Origin: an uncultured Bacteroidota bacterium
Lineage (GTDB): Bacteria; Bacteroidota; Bacteroidia; Chitinophagales; Chitinophagaceae
DNA: 60,250 bases
Reading direction: 5' to 3'
NCBI GenBank assembly: GCA_903906365.1
Contig: CAIVKC010000008.1
Span: forward strand, 1-60,250
In this document: piece by piece, positions 35,373 through 45,270 of the stretch
Layout of the letters: each line of letters opens with the position of its first letter
How positions within the stretch are numbered: position 1 is the first letter of the stretch
Position numbers and translations under genes: made by a program
Notes under the pieces: generated by a model
What the model saw: the letters and a program-made list of their open reading frames with translations, nothing else
What the model was told of the DNA's origin: nothing
Databases searched by the model: none

Positions 35373-37391
35373 CTATGGCTTTTTTACCAGGATGATGCGG
35401 TTCAAAATAAATTTCAGGGGCATGCCCCCAGTTCTAAAATGGAAGGAGACCGTATTATTTAAATCGGTGACATCCAGTTTGGTTATCAAATGCCGCTCCA
35501 TCCGAAGGGGTTGCACATAGTGGGCGTCTATCCAGTCTCCCAGCTGGGTCTGCCTTTGAAATAAGGAAAACGAGGCTGATTGAGGGCCTTTTACATAATC
35601 CAGAAAGACTTCGTATTGACCGGCGGGTATGCCCTGCAGGGAGATCCTTAAGATGGTGCTTTCTGAAACGGTATAATAATAGGTCAGCCCGCCTGTTGGA
35701 TAATCCCAGCCGCTTTCAACCTGAAGGGGTCCGTCGACCGAAAAATTCATCAGCTGGGGGTAAAGCATCAGGGTGTCCAGCTGTACTATCCGCGTATTGC
35801 TGTTGTCGGGTATGAACCTCCCGGAAGGCGGCTGGCTGCAGTAATAATAACTGACGGAACTATAGTCAGCAGGAACCTGATTATTTTCCCCTCCGTGTTC
35901 TATGGATTGGAAATATGACTTTTCAAAAGAAATCTTGTCATCCAAAAAAAGGCGGTACCCTCCCGTCCGGCTTAAGGGAATCGAATAAGTGAGCGACCCG
36001 GAGAGGGGAAGGCTCATAGCGGCATCCCAGCAGTCCAGCAGCGCATACCAGCCCCCGTTGAAATAATCTTCCGACCCGGTTCCGTGCATGCGCAGACTTC
36101 CGTCTGCCACCGCAGAATCATCCCCTTCAAAAAAGGTGGTCATACCTGTTTTGAGTCCCTGGGCCTGCAGGACCGTGCCTACATAGTGGCCTCTCCCCCT
36201 GACATCCAGCATGGTATAGGGCCGGCCCGGTGGAACGGGATTTTGCCTGCGCCAGGCCGCATAGAATTTCCCTTCCTTTTGGGCGTTTCGTTTTTGGCCT
36301 GTATAATATACCCTGCAATGGAATGCCAGGGATTTACCCCTGGTTTGCCCCTGGCGCTGGCGATAACATAGTTCGATGCGGGCCGATTGATCAAAGGGCA
36401 TGGGAAAATAGCAGTAATGCAGGCCGGCGCTGGAGCCGGTCAGCAGGCTCTTCATGGAGGGGCTGCCAAATGCATAGCCAAAAAAATCTGCCAGCGGACA
36501 GTAGACGGCAGGAAACTTTTCGTCGTCCCAGCTGATCTTCAGGTCGATGTCGCGGGATACTTCATCGAGTGGCTGGCTGCTGGTGAGTTCAATGCCATTT
36601 ATCCTCCCGGGCTCACTGGTATTAAAAACTGTCCTGCATTGACCAGGGGAAAGGGTCACCTGCCTGTCGGAGAGGAAATTATTTTTTTTACCTGCCAGGT
36701 CGTAACCTGCCGGGGGAGGTATTTTCCCCCATCTGGAACTGACCATGGAAATGGCCTGCGCCTGCTCGTCGTCAAGGGGCAGGGAAAATTTTCGGATCCT
36801 TGTCTGCGGCGGGTACAACCGGTAGCCGATCTGGTGAAACCTGGCGAGTTTACCCCGCAGGACGATCCTGCAGGATTTGCTGAAAGGAATGGGCAGGTAG
36901 CAATAATAGCCCCCCAGCTGGTTAGCGCAAAGGGGTGCGATAAAAGGGTATACTTTTCCGGAAAACAGGTCCCTGTAACAAATGGTGAAAGCCGTATGCA
37001 GGGAATCGTCGATATAAAAATCAAGGCTGTCTGAGGTGGGCGTTGGCGTCCAGATCCTGTTGATCAGGCCGGGGCCTTTTAGGTCTAACAGGACCAGGGA
37101 ACTGTCCGGGTTCCGCCGCAGATAAGAATAAGTACCCTGGAACCCGTCATTGTTACCCCCGGTGCGGTCATAGGTCGACTCTTCTGCGCTGAAGGTCCCA
37201 CTGGCATATGCGGGCAAGGTCGAAAAATCATAAAAAGTCTTCAGGAAATCCGACAGGCCCAGCGCATGGCCGGTTGGGGGATTTGTCTGACTGAAGGCCC
37301 TTTTTCTGCTGGATAACAGCAAACCCGCCGTCATCAGGGCAATGTAAAGCCAGATTGGGGGTATCTGTTTTCTGAAAGCAGTCCTGGGCAT
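35373..37391 (-). CDS. Glycoside hydrolase family 172 (DUF2961) protein
   Basis: 672 residues. A signal-peptide-like N-terminus (membrane segment about 14-30, then SQTNPPTG) precedes a DUF2961 double-jelly-roll domain (about 50-480), with the diagnostic motif GTGSEDYFNGGWY near residue 435, then a C-terminal beta-sandwich (about 500-672). Characterised GH172 members act on alpha-D-fructofuranosides and D-arabinofuranosides. It lies 147 bases downstream of the SusD gene on the same strand, so it is probably the hydrolase of this small polysaccharide utilisation locus. The exact substrate cannot be read. Confidence 0.85.
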   Translation of the reverse strand: MPRTAFRKQIPPIWLYIALMTAGLLLSSRKRAFSQTNPPTGHALGLSDFLKTFYDFSTLPAYASGTFSAEESTYDRTGGNNDGFQGTYSYLRRNPDSSLVLLDLKGPGLINRIWTPTPTSDSLDFYIDDSLHTAFTICYRDLFSGKVYPFIAPLCANQLGGYYCYLPIPFSKSCRIVLRGKLARFHQIGYRLYPPQTRIRKFSLPLDDEQAQAISMVSSRWGKIPPPAGYDLAGKKNNFLSDRQVTLSPGQCRTVFNTSEPGRINGIELTSSQPLDEVSRDIDLKISWDDEKFPAVYCPLADFFGYAFGSPSMKSLLTGSSAGLHYCYFPMPFDQSARIELCYRQRQGQTRGKSLAFHCRVYYTGQKRNAQKEGKFYAAWRRQNPVPPGRPYTMLDVRGRGHYVGTVLQAQGLKTGMTTFFEGDDSAVADGSLRMHGTGSEDYFNGGWYALLDCWDAAMSLPLSGSLTYSIPLSRTGGYRLFLDDKISFEKSYFQSIEHGGENNQVPADYSSVSYYYCSQPPSGRFIPDNSNTRIVQLDTLMLYPQLMNFSVDGPLQVESGWDYPTGGLTYYYTVSESTILRISLQGIPAGQYEVFLDYVKGPQSASFSLFQRQTQLGDWIDAHYVQPLRMERHLITKLDVTDLNNTVSFHFRTGGMPLKFILNRIILVKKP

Positions 37392-37480
37392 AAGATTCGT
37401 CGCTTTGCTCTAAGATACTTTCTTTCCGGCTAAATCGAATCATGGCCGCCTGGCAGGGCCTATGGGCAGGCTACAAAGAC

Positions 37481-37512
37481 AAATGCCCCTGCCGGACAGG
37501 CAAGGGGCATTT
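37481..37512 (-). terminator. Strong hairpin between SusD and the GH172 gene
   Basis: Nine bases (AAATGCCCC/GGGGCATTT) plus four more (TGCC/GGCA) pair around a 5-base loop with one bulged A. On the minus strand it begins 27 bases after the SusD stop; the following T-rich stretch is broken by G and C, so it may be a partial terminator or an mRNA-stabilising processing site that sets SusCD above GH172. Confidence 0.6.
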
Positions 37513-37538
37513 ATATGTAAGGTTGGCTGGCAAAAAGG

Positions 37539-39152
37539 TTACTTGGTATCCCACCAGACCCTTGAGGTCATCTTGTCTCCTCCCTGCAGTGCGCTGACAG
37601 CACTCTGGTAATTGACCTGGTTGACGGAGACTTCCGAAACACTGTAGGTAAACCTCCTGGGAATCGTACCACCCGTGGCATTGCCCGGATAGCCCGCTAC
37701 GGGGACCAGTGCAGGAAATCCGCTGCGCCTCCAATTTGCCCAGGCCTCATATTCATCCATAAAACTGGCAAGCCAGTACTGGGTGTTAATTTGGTTCAGG
37801 GCATCGGCAGCATTATAGGGATTGGCCGCCAGGTAGGCGGCAATATCCGCATCGGCAATGGGCGGTAGGGTAGCAGCGGGAAAGCTGCCTTCCAGGGAGG
37901 ACATTTGTCCCATCTGTTGCATGGCAGCCGTTACACCTGCGGCATACAGGGTGCCGGGATCGGCGCTGATCCATCCTTTGAGGGCAGCTTCCGCTTCCAG
38001 GAAGGCTGTTTGCGCAAAAGTGAGAAAATAGGTGGGGGCATCATAGCGGGAAAAGCTGTTTCGGTTGACGATGGAATATTTATTTTGGTCACCAGGGTAT
38101 CCGGGTGCTTTGGTAATATCATATATGCCGCCTCCGTTATCGTACCCATTGGGCTGTCCCAGTTGCACAGAGGCCGTATTATCCCCAAGGCTCACCGGAT
38201 CGGTTGGATCAATATCGAGCGGATTGGTACTCACAGTCCCGAAATAGGAGAGCCTGGGATCTGCCGTGCTGTCCATCAGGTCCACCAGGGTTTTACTCAA
38301 ACGGCTGGCATTGGCATCGTAGCCATTCATGACCAGTCCCAGCCCGTTTACCGTTGAATTTCCTTGAGAATAGTTGTTATGCGTAAAGGCGGCGTTGTCA
38401 TTCACGCTGGTCATAAGTCCGCCCGCAAATGCCGCCTGGGCCCAGGTCTGGGCGCTGGCCGGATCAACCTTTACCATACGCATGGCCAGTCTCAGCATTT
38501 CGGAGTAGGCAAATTTCTTCCATTCTACCGGGTCTCCTCCGTACAGAACGTCCGACCCACCCAGGGTGTTGGGCGCATTGGGATCCAGGTTGGCCGCTGC
38601 TTGTTTTAGTTCATTGAGCATATCATCGTAGATGTCTTTTTGCTTGTCATATTTGGGGGAGGTGATCCCGGAAATATAACCCAGTCCGGCCTGGAAATAG
38701 GGGCAGTCTCCGTACATATCGGTAATACGCTGGAACATGAACACCCGGAAGATGCGGGCGATATTGTAAAAATTGACCTGTGCCGCATCGGTCTTGGTAT
38801 GATAGATTACTTCCTGGATATTGCGCACCGGGCCATCGTAATTCTGTTCCCAGTAGGCAGAATTATAGCTTGAAATATAGGTGTATTTGTCCCCGGGGTA
38901 ATATCCGAAAGTGGAAGAGGTGTGCTGTATCATAAGGGCTGCATACCCTAAAGCATTGCGCTCATCTTCATAGGCGTTGGCGTCACTATTGCCCGATGTA
39001 ATGAGCTGGGCTGCGGTAAACAGATATTTATAGTTCATATTGGCGACCGTCAGGTGCTCCGGGTCCGTGTTGATGGCCACGAAATTTTTATGGCAGCCCG
39101 TCAATACCATGACTGCTGCAAGAAGGCTTATAATGAATATGTTTTGTTTCAT
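37539..39152 (-). CDS. SusD/RagB family outer-membrane nutrient-binding lipoprotein (SusD-like_2)
   Basis: 537 residues. Lipoprotein signal with lipobox VLTGC (acylated Cys19), then a helical TPR-like scaffold with SusD family features (DMYGDCPYFQAG, KFAYSEMLRLAMRM, FLTFAQTAFLEAEAALKGW, ANWRRSGFPAL). It is the surface lid that captures a glycan and passes it to the SusC transporter encoded immediately upstream (35 bases apart). The glycan is not determinable from this protein. Confidence 0.93.
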   Translation of the reverse strand: MKQNIFIISLLAAVMVLTGCHKNFVAINTDPEHLTVANMNYKYLFTAAQLITSGNSDANAYEDERNALGYAALMIQHTSSTFGYYPGDKYTYISSYNSAYWEQNYDGPVRNIQEVIYHTKTDAAQVNFYNIARIFRVFMFQRITDMYGDCPYFQAGLGYISGITSPKYDKQKDIYDDMLNELKQAAANLDPNAPNTLGGSDVLYGGDPVEWKKFAYSEMLRLAMRMVKVDPASAQTWAQAAFAGGLMTSVNDNAAFTHNNYSQGNSTVNGLGLVMNGYDANASRLSKTLVDLMDSTADPRLSYFGTVSTNPLDIDPTDPVSLGDNTASVQLGQPNGYDNGGGIYDITKAPGYPGDQNKYSIVNRNSFSRYDAPTYFLTFAQTAFLEAEAALKGWISADPGTLYAAGVTAAMQQMGQMSSLEGSFPAATLPPIADADIAAYLAANPYNAADALNQINTQYWLASFMDEYEAWANWRRSGFPALVPVAGYPGNATGGTIPRRFTYSVSEVSVNQVNYQSAVSALQGGDKMTSRVWWDTK

Positions 39153-39187
39153 AATGAAAGATTGAGGATTGGAAAGGATATGGGTTA

Positions 39188-42100
39188 TTAGAATTTTACA
39201 TTAAGGTTGAATCCGATGCTTCGAACGGCAGGATAGCCGGAAAGTTCCAGGCCCTGGGCATTGGAGTTGTTGTAATTTGATTCAGGATCCACGTTGGGAA
39301 CATGCTTCAGCAGGATGGCCACATTGCGTGCGACCAGCGATATATTCAGACCCCGGATAAAACCTCCCTTCAAAATGGAAGCAGGCAGGTTGTAACCGAT
39401 GCTCAGCGATCGAAGTTTGATGAAGCTGGCATCATACACAAAGAGCTCATCGATGTTATTGGATCCGGCTGCCACAGCCCCAAAATAATTCTGGGTGGGA
39501 ACCACCTTGGTGTTGACGTGGCCATCATCGGTGACGCCCTTGCCGACAAATCCGGTTTCCCTGCCCACCAGGGTGCCTTTCTGTAATCCGTCGCTGTAGA
39601 GGATAAGATTGGTTCCGGAGTACATTTTCGCGCCAAACTTATAATCGATCAGGAAGGAAAAAGAGAAGTTTTTATAGTGAAAGTCATTGGTGATTCCTCC
39701 GGTCTTGTCATATTGGCCTGAGCCAAAGGGAACGGCATTGGCGGTGGCTTCCGGAAGCCCGGCCGTATCATAGACTATATTTCCGGAAGGGTCCCTTTTG
39801 TATTTATAGCCCACAATTTGCCCGTAGGGAAGTCCAACAACATCCTGGATACTGGCATTTCCGTTTCGGGGAACATCCAGGGTCAGGTAACTGCTGCCGG
39901 GACCCAGATCGATCACTTTGTTTTTGTTATAGGCAAAATTGAATGACACGTTCCAGCTGAAATTTTTGGTCCTGACCGGCGATCCGGTAAGCAGGATTTC
40001 CAAGCCTCTGTTACGAAGCCTTCCGATATTGACTACGTTGGTTGTATACCCGGAAGTTCCTGATACCGAAACATCTACGATGTCGTGGGTGGTATTCTTG
40101 TTGTATACGGCCACATCCGCACCCAGCCTGTTATTGAGGAACTGGATATTAAAGCCAAATTCCTGCTCGTTGATGCTGACCGGACGCAGGTACTGATTGG
40201 GAATGGTCGAGTTATTGACATAGCCAACCGCCTGGCCATTGCCGGCTGTATAGCCCTGCAAACCATAGGTGAGAATGGTCTGGTAAGGGGCTGCCGCGCC
40301 TGTGTTGGAGGAGCCGCCATAGGAAGCCCTCACCTTTCCAAAGCTGATCCAGGCAGGCATCTTAAAGGCGTCAGAGAAAACAAAACTGCCCGATACCGAC
40401 GGATAGAAATAGTTGTTTGTTGTTGGATTCAAAACTGAAAACCAGTCGTTTCTGGCAGTTACGGAAAGGAACAGGTAATTTTTATATCCCAGGTCGGCGG
40501 TGCCATACAGGGATGTTACCCTTGAATGGGAATATCCATAGTTAAAGGGTTTGGCCGATACATTGGAGATGCTGTAAAAATAGGGAATAACAAACGGTCC
40601 TCCTCCGCCACTGTAGGAAGTATAGACATTGTCCTGACTGTAGGTGCCGGCCGTTGCATTGAGCGTCAGGTTGCTGCCGATTTTCTTATTCATCCCGATC
40701 AGGAAGTTTCCGTCGAGTTCATGCTGGTTGATATCCGATATGCTGATACTTCCGCCATTGCTGTTGGAATAGGCCACCCCGTCGGGTGTGACCTGCTTGG
40801 AGTCAAAGGTATATCCATCCCTGGTTACCTGACCCTGCAAATAGAGCCAGTCAAGGATATTATATTTTATGGTAAGCCCGCCGGTCAGCCGGTTGCGGCT
40901 GGTCTGGTTAAGGTCGTCGTAGGCAATGAAATAGGGGTTTTCAAAATAGATATCCTGGTTGCCGGGTAGCAGTTCATTGCGGTTGGTATCCACCCTGGCT
41001 TTCAGCCACCGGATGTCATAGGTGTTGGCAATGAACTGGTTTGATGCGATCAAATTACCCGGAGCATCAGAAAAGGACGCCCTGTTCTTGACAAATTCAA
41101 ACAGGTAGTTGGCGGTCAGGGAGAGTTGCAGTTTAGGGGTGATGTTGTAAACACTGTTGAAATTCAACCCCTGCTGCTGCATATTGGAATTGGGAACATT
41201 GGTGGAAAGGTGCAGGTCTGATATGCCCAGCCTGAAATGACCCTTGTCATTGGAACCGGTAAGCGCCACGGAAGCCTGGTTGGTAAGCCCCGTGCGAAAG
41301 AAATGTTTATAGTTGTCCTTTTGGGCGACGTATTTATAATGGTCGCCAAAAGAATTGACGGCATCGGAGCCATCGATCCGTGCCCCCCAGCTGGATTCGG
41401 TTGTCGCATTGGCTGCAACGATATCAATGGGTTTTACCCCCATAATACCTTGTCCATATGTATATTGGTAGTCGCGTTCATCAATAAAATTACTGGCAGT
41501 CAGGTTATTGTTGATCTCCACGCCCACACCCTTTGATTTGGTGCCGGACTTAGTGGTAATAAGTATGGCGCCGTTTCCACCGCGGTATCCATAGAGTGCC
41601 GTGGCTGCCACCCCTTTTAATACGGTAATGTTTTCGATGTCATCAGGATTGATATTGGAGAGCCCGTCACCGTAATCAGCCCCTCCCCACATACCGGCAC
41701 TTCCCTGGTTGGTATTGTCATAGGGTACATTGTCAATCACATACAACGGCTGGTTGTTTCCGGTCAGCGAGGAGTTTCCCCTTATCAGCACGCGGCTGCT
41801 TCCGTAAGGTCCGGTTGATACCCCGGCCACACTCACTCCTGCTACCTGGCCGGTGAGGGCATTGCCAATATTGGTTTCACGGGCCTCAGTAAATTTGGAG
41901 CCTTCCACCGTAGTAGTGGAATATCCCAGGGCCCTGGACTGTTTTTTGACCCCCAGGGCGGTGACGACCACTTCAGTCAATGATTTGCGGTCGTCCACTA
42001 AAATGATCAGCAGGGAGGATTTGGATCCAATCTTTATTTCCTGGGTCACAAAACCTACCGAAGAAATCACCAGGATATCTCCTTTGGCTGCCTGGATCGT

Positions 42101-42358
42101 GAATTCACCGGAAGGGTTGGTCGAAGTACCGGCGGAACTTCCTTTCACGGTGACGCTTACTGCTGCCAGCGGCACACCATCTGATCCGGTGACCTTCCCT
42201 TTGATGATATCTGCCGCCTTTGCAGGGCCGAAATTCCGGACTGAATCGGCCGCCACAGCCGTATTGTTCAACAGGCATAGCGAAAACACCTGCAGGAATA
42301 TAACAAGAAATGCTGCAGGGCTGCTTTTAATTAATTTAATGGAAAAAAATTTCTTCAT
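39188..42358 (-). CDS. SusC/RagA family TonB-linked outer-membrane transporter
   Basis: 1,056 residues. Signal peptide (ending NNTAVAA), a CarboxypepD_reg-like domain (about 50-125: IIKGKVTGSDGVPLAAVSVTVKGSSAGTSTNPSGEF), the TonB plug (about 130-240) with the SusC hallmark ITVLKGVAATALYGYRGGNGAILITTK, and a 22-strand barrel ending in an aromatic-terminal strand (GFNLNVKF). It imports oligosaccharides using TonB energy. No FecR-interacting N-terminal extension is seen, and no SusR, HTCS or ECF-sigma/anti-sigma gene lies nearby, so regulation is from elsewhere. First gene of SusC-SusD-GH172. Confidence 0.95.
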   Translation of the reverse strand: MKKFFSIKLIKSSPAAFLVIFLQVFSLCLLNNTAVAADSVRNFGPAKAADIIKGKVTGSDGVPLAAVSVTVKGSSAGTSTNPSGEFTIQAAKGDILVISSVGFVTQEIKIGSKSSLLIILVDDRKSLTEVVVTALGVKKQSRALGYSTTTVEGSKFTEARETNIGNALTGQVAGVSVAGVSTGPYGSSRVLIRGNSSLTGNNQPLYVIDNVPYDNTNQGSAGMWGGADYGDGLSNINPDDIENITVLKGVAATALYGYRGGNGAILITTKSGTKSKGVGVEINNNLTASNFIDERDYQYTYGQGIMGVKPIDIVAANATTESSWGARIDGSDAVNSFGDHYKYVAQKDNYKHFFRTGLTNQASVALTGSNDKGHFRLGISDLHLSTNVPNSNMQQQGLNFNSVYNITPKLQLSLTANYLFEFVKNRASFSDAPGNLIASNQFIANTYDIRWLKARVDTNRNELLPGNQDIYFENPYFIAYDDLNQTSRNRLTGGLTIKYNILDWLYLQGQVTRDGYTFDSKQVTPDGVAYSNSNGGSISISDINQHELDGNFLIGMNKKIGSNLTLNATAGTYSQDNVYTSYSGGGGPFVIPYFYSISNVSAKPFNYGYSHSRVTSLYGTADLGYKNYLFLSVTARNDWFSVLNPTTNNYFYPSVSGSFVFSDAFKMPAWISFGKVRASYGGSSNTGAAAPYQTILTYGLQGYTAGNGQAVGYVNNSTIPNQYLRPVSINEQEFGFNIQFLNNRLGADVAVYNKNTTHDIVDVSVSGTSGYTTNVVNIGRLRNRGLEILLTGSPVRTKNFSWNVSFNFAYNKNKVIDLGPGSSYLTLDVPRNGNASIQDVVGLPYGQIVGYKYKRDPSGNIVYDTAGLPEATANAVPFGSGQYDKTGGITNDFHYKNFSFSFLIDYKFGAKMYSGTNLILYSDGLQKGTLVGRETGFVGKGVTDDGHVNTKVVPTQNYFGAVAAGSNNIDELFVYDASFIKLRSLSIGYNLPASILKGGFIRGLNISLVARNVAILLKHVPNVDPESNYNNSNAQGLELSGYPAVRSIGFNLNVKF

Positions 42359-42888
42359 GGTGCAGTTGTTTAATGGTTTGATTGAAGGTTACGGCCAGGG
42401 CTTTGTCTACAAATAGTTTAAGCTTAGCGGTATTCCGACGGTGTTTTGGTTTTACAATGTAGGATTTTCATTTCAATAATAGCCCGGAAGGCCCGCCATT
42501 TTTTGGGGTACTTAATCCCATGCAGCCCAGCGGTCAAAAAATGCCCGGGGCTGAATGGATGGATCATAAGCGGCTATGGAAACGAATAAACAGTTTGGAG
42601 GGCATTCATTTATACATGGATACCCGAAGTCATCTCCGCTGGAAAGTCATTAATTCAAATACCGGGAACCTTCGTCTCGATCTCCTGTAATGCAATAGCC
42701 AGCATAGTTTCAGTCATAATGAGACAGCAGTTGTAACGGTTCCGGACAGTTGGGATAGGGATTGAATTTTTAATACCCTGAAAGAAAGGCTGTTATGATT
42801 TTGGCATTTTTCTGGCTGAATTTGCTTCACACTAGAATCTGTTCCTATATTCTCTGGTTAAATAGATAAGAAATTAATTTATTAATAT
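42359..42888. other. 530-base divergent intergenic region between susC and the permease gene
   Basis: No gene I can support. There is one ATG-started 56-codon frame on the plus strand (42520-42690) with no recognisable features. Toward the permease, TTTG (42821-42824), 21 bases, TATATTCT (42846-42853) is a weak promoter candidate. I found no matching box for susC. Confidence 0.4.
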
Positions 42889-45270
42889 ATGTGGCTTCAT
42901 TATTTAAAAAGCGCTGCAAGGAATCTGTTTAAAAATAGACTCTACAGCCTCATTAACCTTTTTGGACTCATGATTGGATTTGTTTGTGTGCTGCTGATCA
43001 GCCTGTATGTCCGGGAGGAACTCAGTTATGACAGGTTCAACACGCGTGCTGGGCGTATTTACCTGGTCCAGCAGTTTGAGAACTATTGGGGCAGCGGTGG
43101 CCGTTTGGTCACAGATTTGCGGGCCCGTTTTCCGCAGGTTCAGAAGACGGCGCGTCTAAAAAATACCAACCCTTTGATAAAGGTGGGGGAAACGGCCTAT
43201 TACGAGCCCAATTTTTATTTTGCGGATTCCAGCATTTTTGAAGTATTTACCTTTCCACTTTTAAAAGGTAATGCAGGCAACGCCCTTTCGACGCACAACG
43301 GAGTGGTAATTTCCGAAAAAATGGCCCTTAAATATTTTCCGGGAGTCAACCCCATCGGAAAAGAAATCAACTACGAGGGTAAATACAGTTTACAGGTTAC
43401 AGGTGTTATGAGGAACCTGCCTGCCAATTCCCAGCATAAAATTGATTTCCTGGCCAGTTATGCCGGCGCTAGCCAGATATTGGGTTGGGATATCGACAAT
43501 AATTACTGGGGCGGTGATACATGGTCTTATATTTTGCTTGCCCCCGGGGCAGATCCGGCCAGGCTGCAGGCCCAGTTTCCCGAATATATCCGGCAGTTGA
43601 ATGACCCCAATGCAGCCTATGTCTGGAGACTCCGTTTGATACCCCTGCGGGATATTTACCTGAAGACCTCCCTGATAGGGGCCACCCCCATTGTTTATGT
43701 CTATTTATTTTCGCTCATCGGGCTTTTTATTCTTGCCCTGGCCTGCTTCAACTATATCAACCTGTCCACAGCCAGGTCATCTTCCAGGGCAAAGGAAGTA
43801 GGCGTAAGAAAGGTCATGGGCTCCTCCATGGTTCAATTGCGCGGGCAGTTCCTGCTGGAAACAGCCTTACTGGTGCTGCTGGCCGTTGTCAGTGGCATGG
43901 TGATCCTGCGGCTGATCCTTCCCTGGTTCAACCTGCTTTCAGATAGACATCTTTCCGTGGGCCCCCTGCTTCATCCCATGGGGATCCTGGCCATTATACT
44001 GGGCATGACCCTCCTTAGCCTGATAGCAGGCCTTTACCCGGCCTTTATTCTTGCCTCCTATCGCCCGGCCACTGTACTAAAAGGAGAACTGGCCTATGGT
44101 AAAAGTAAAACCTGGCTCCGCAAAACACTGGTTGTACTTCAGTTTTCGGTCTCCATGATTATGATCACCGCTACCCTGATTGTTTATCAGCAACTGCACT
44201 TTATCCGGCATAAGAATATTGGGTATAATCGTTCCCAGATCCTGACCATGGACCTGCGGGACGCCCCGGAAAGGGTCAAAGTGGCTTTTAAGCAGGAAGT
44301 TAAGAAGCTTTCCGCCGTGGAAGATGCGACCCGGGCCTTTGGCCTTCCGGGCAGCGGTTCCATGATGGGAACAAAACTGATAATCGATTATGTGCCCAGG
44401 GGGGTGAAAGACGCCGGTATCCGAAGGCTAACCATTGACGGGGACTACCTGCATACTTTTGACATCCGACTCACCGAAGGCAGGATGCTTAGCGATTCCT
44501 CCATGGCCGATAAGCATGTTTTCCTGATCAATGAAGCGGCCAAAAAATACTTCGGATGGAAGACGATTTCCGGAAAAATGACCGGGTATTATACTTTTCG
44601 AAATAAACAGGAGGGGGGCTATGAGGAAGTCCCCGTCAGGGGGCAGGTAGTCGGTGTGATTGGAGATTATAATCATGCCAGCCTAAAATCACCTGTTGAA
44701 CCCATGATTATATCACTCAATGAAGGACCTGAAGGCCAGATGGCCATCCGTTTGAAAGCCACAGGTATGGCCGACGGAATAGCCGGGATAAAAAAACTAT
44801 GGGGTGTATTTTTTCCTGGAAAGCCCTTTGAATACAGTTTCCTCGATAATGATTTTGACAACACCTACAAATCGGAGAACAAGACAGCCGGTTTATTTGC
44901 CATTTTTGCGGTACTCGCCATCGTTATCTCCTGTCTGGGACTGCTGGGCCTTATTGCGCATGTGGCAGAAAGCCGCCGCCGGGAGATTGGGATTAGAAAA
45001 ATGCTGGGCGCCTCTGTTGCTGTTATAATCCGGCTCCTGGCCAGGGAATTTTTCCTTCTGATTATTATTGCCTGGTTGACTGCCATACCACTGTCCTATT
45101 GGGCCATGAATCAATGGCTGCGGGATTTCGCCTTCAGGATAAACATCAATATCTGGACCCTATTGTTATCAGGCATCGGTGCGGTTCTCATTGGGTTGCT
45201 GTCCATCAGTTTTCAGGCTTTCAAGTCAGCCCTGGAAAATCCGGTAAAAAGCATGTCAGCAGAAAGGTAA
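42889..45270 (+). CDS. ABC transporter permease of the MacB/FtsX family
   Basis: 793 residues. MacB_PCD periplasmic domain (about 40-250) after one membrane helix, an FtsX core of three helices (about 280-400, with SSSRAKEVGVRKVMGSSMVQLRGQFLLET), a second periplasmic domain (about 430-660) and a second FtsX core (about 670-790, with SRRREIGIRKMLGASVAVIIRLL). This duplicated 2 x (helix + periplasmic + three helix) form is common in Bacteroidota; its ATPase is usually encoded elsewhere, and none adjoins here. Relatives move lipoproteins, peptides or antibiotics out of the inner membrane by mechanotransmission. Substrate unknown. Confidence 0.9.
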   Translation: MWLHYLKSAARNLFKNRLYSLINLFGLMIGFVCVLLISLYVREELSYDRFNTRAGRIYLVQQFENYWGSGGRLVTDLRARFPQVQKTARLKNTNPLIKVGETAYYEPNFYFADSSIFEVFTFPLLKGNAGNALSTHNGVVISEKMALKYFPGVNPIGKEINYEGKYSLQVTGVMRNLPANSQHKIDFLASYAGASQILGWDIDNNYWGGDTWSYILLAPGADPARLQAQFPEYIRQLNDPNAAYVWRLRLIPLRDIYLKTSLIGATPIVYVYLFSLIGLFILALACFNYINLSTARSSSRAKEVGVRKVMGSSMVQLRGQFLLETALLVLLAVVSGMVILRLILPWFNLLSDRHLSVGPLLHPMGILAIILGMTLLSLIAGLYPAFILASYRPATVLKGELAYGKSKTWLRKTLVVLQFSVSMIMITATLIVYQQLHFIRHKNIGYNRSQILTMDLRDAPERVKVAFKQEVKKLSAVEDATRAFGLPGSGSMMGTKLIIDYVPRGVKDAGIRRLTIDGDYLHTFDIRLTEGRMLSDSSMADKHVFLINEAAKKYFGWKTISGKMTGYYTFRNKQEGGYEEVPVRGQVVGVIGDYNHASLKSPVEPMIISLNEGPEGQMAIRLKATGMADGIAGIKKLWGVFFPGKPFEYSFLDNDFDNTYKSENKTAGLFAIFAVLAIVISCLGLLGLIAHVAESRRREIGIRKMLGASVAVIIRLLAREFFLLIIIAWLTAIPLSYWAMNQWLRDFAFRININIWTLLLSGIGAVLIGLLSISFQAFKSALENPVKSMSAER

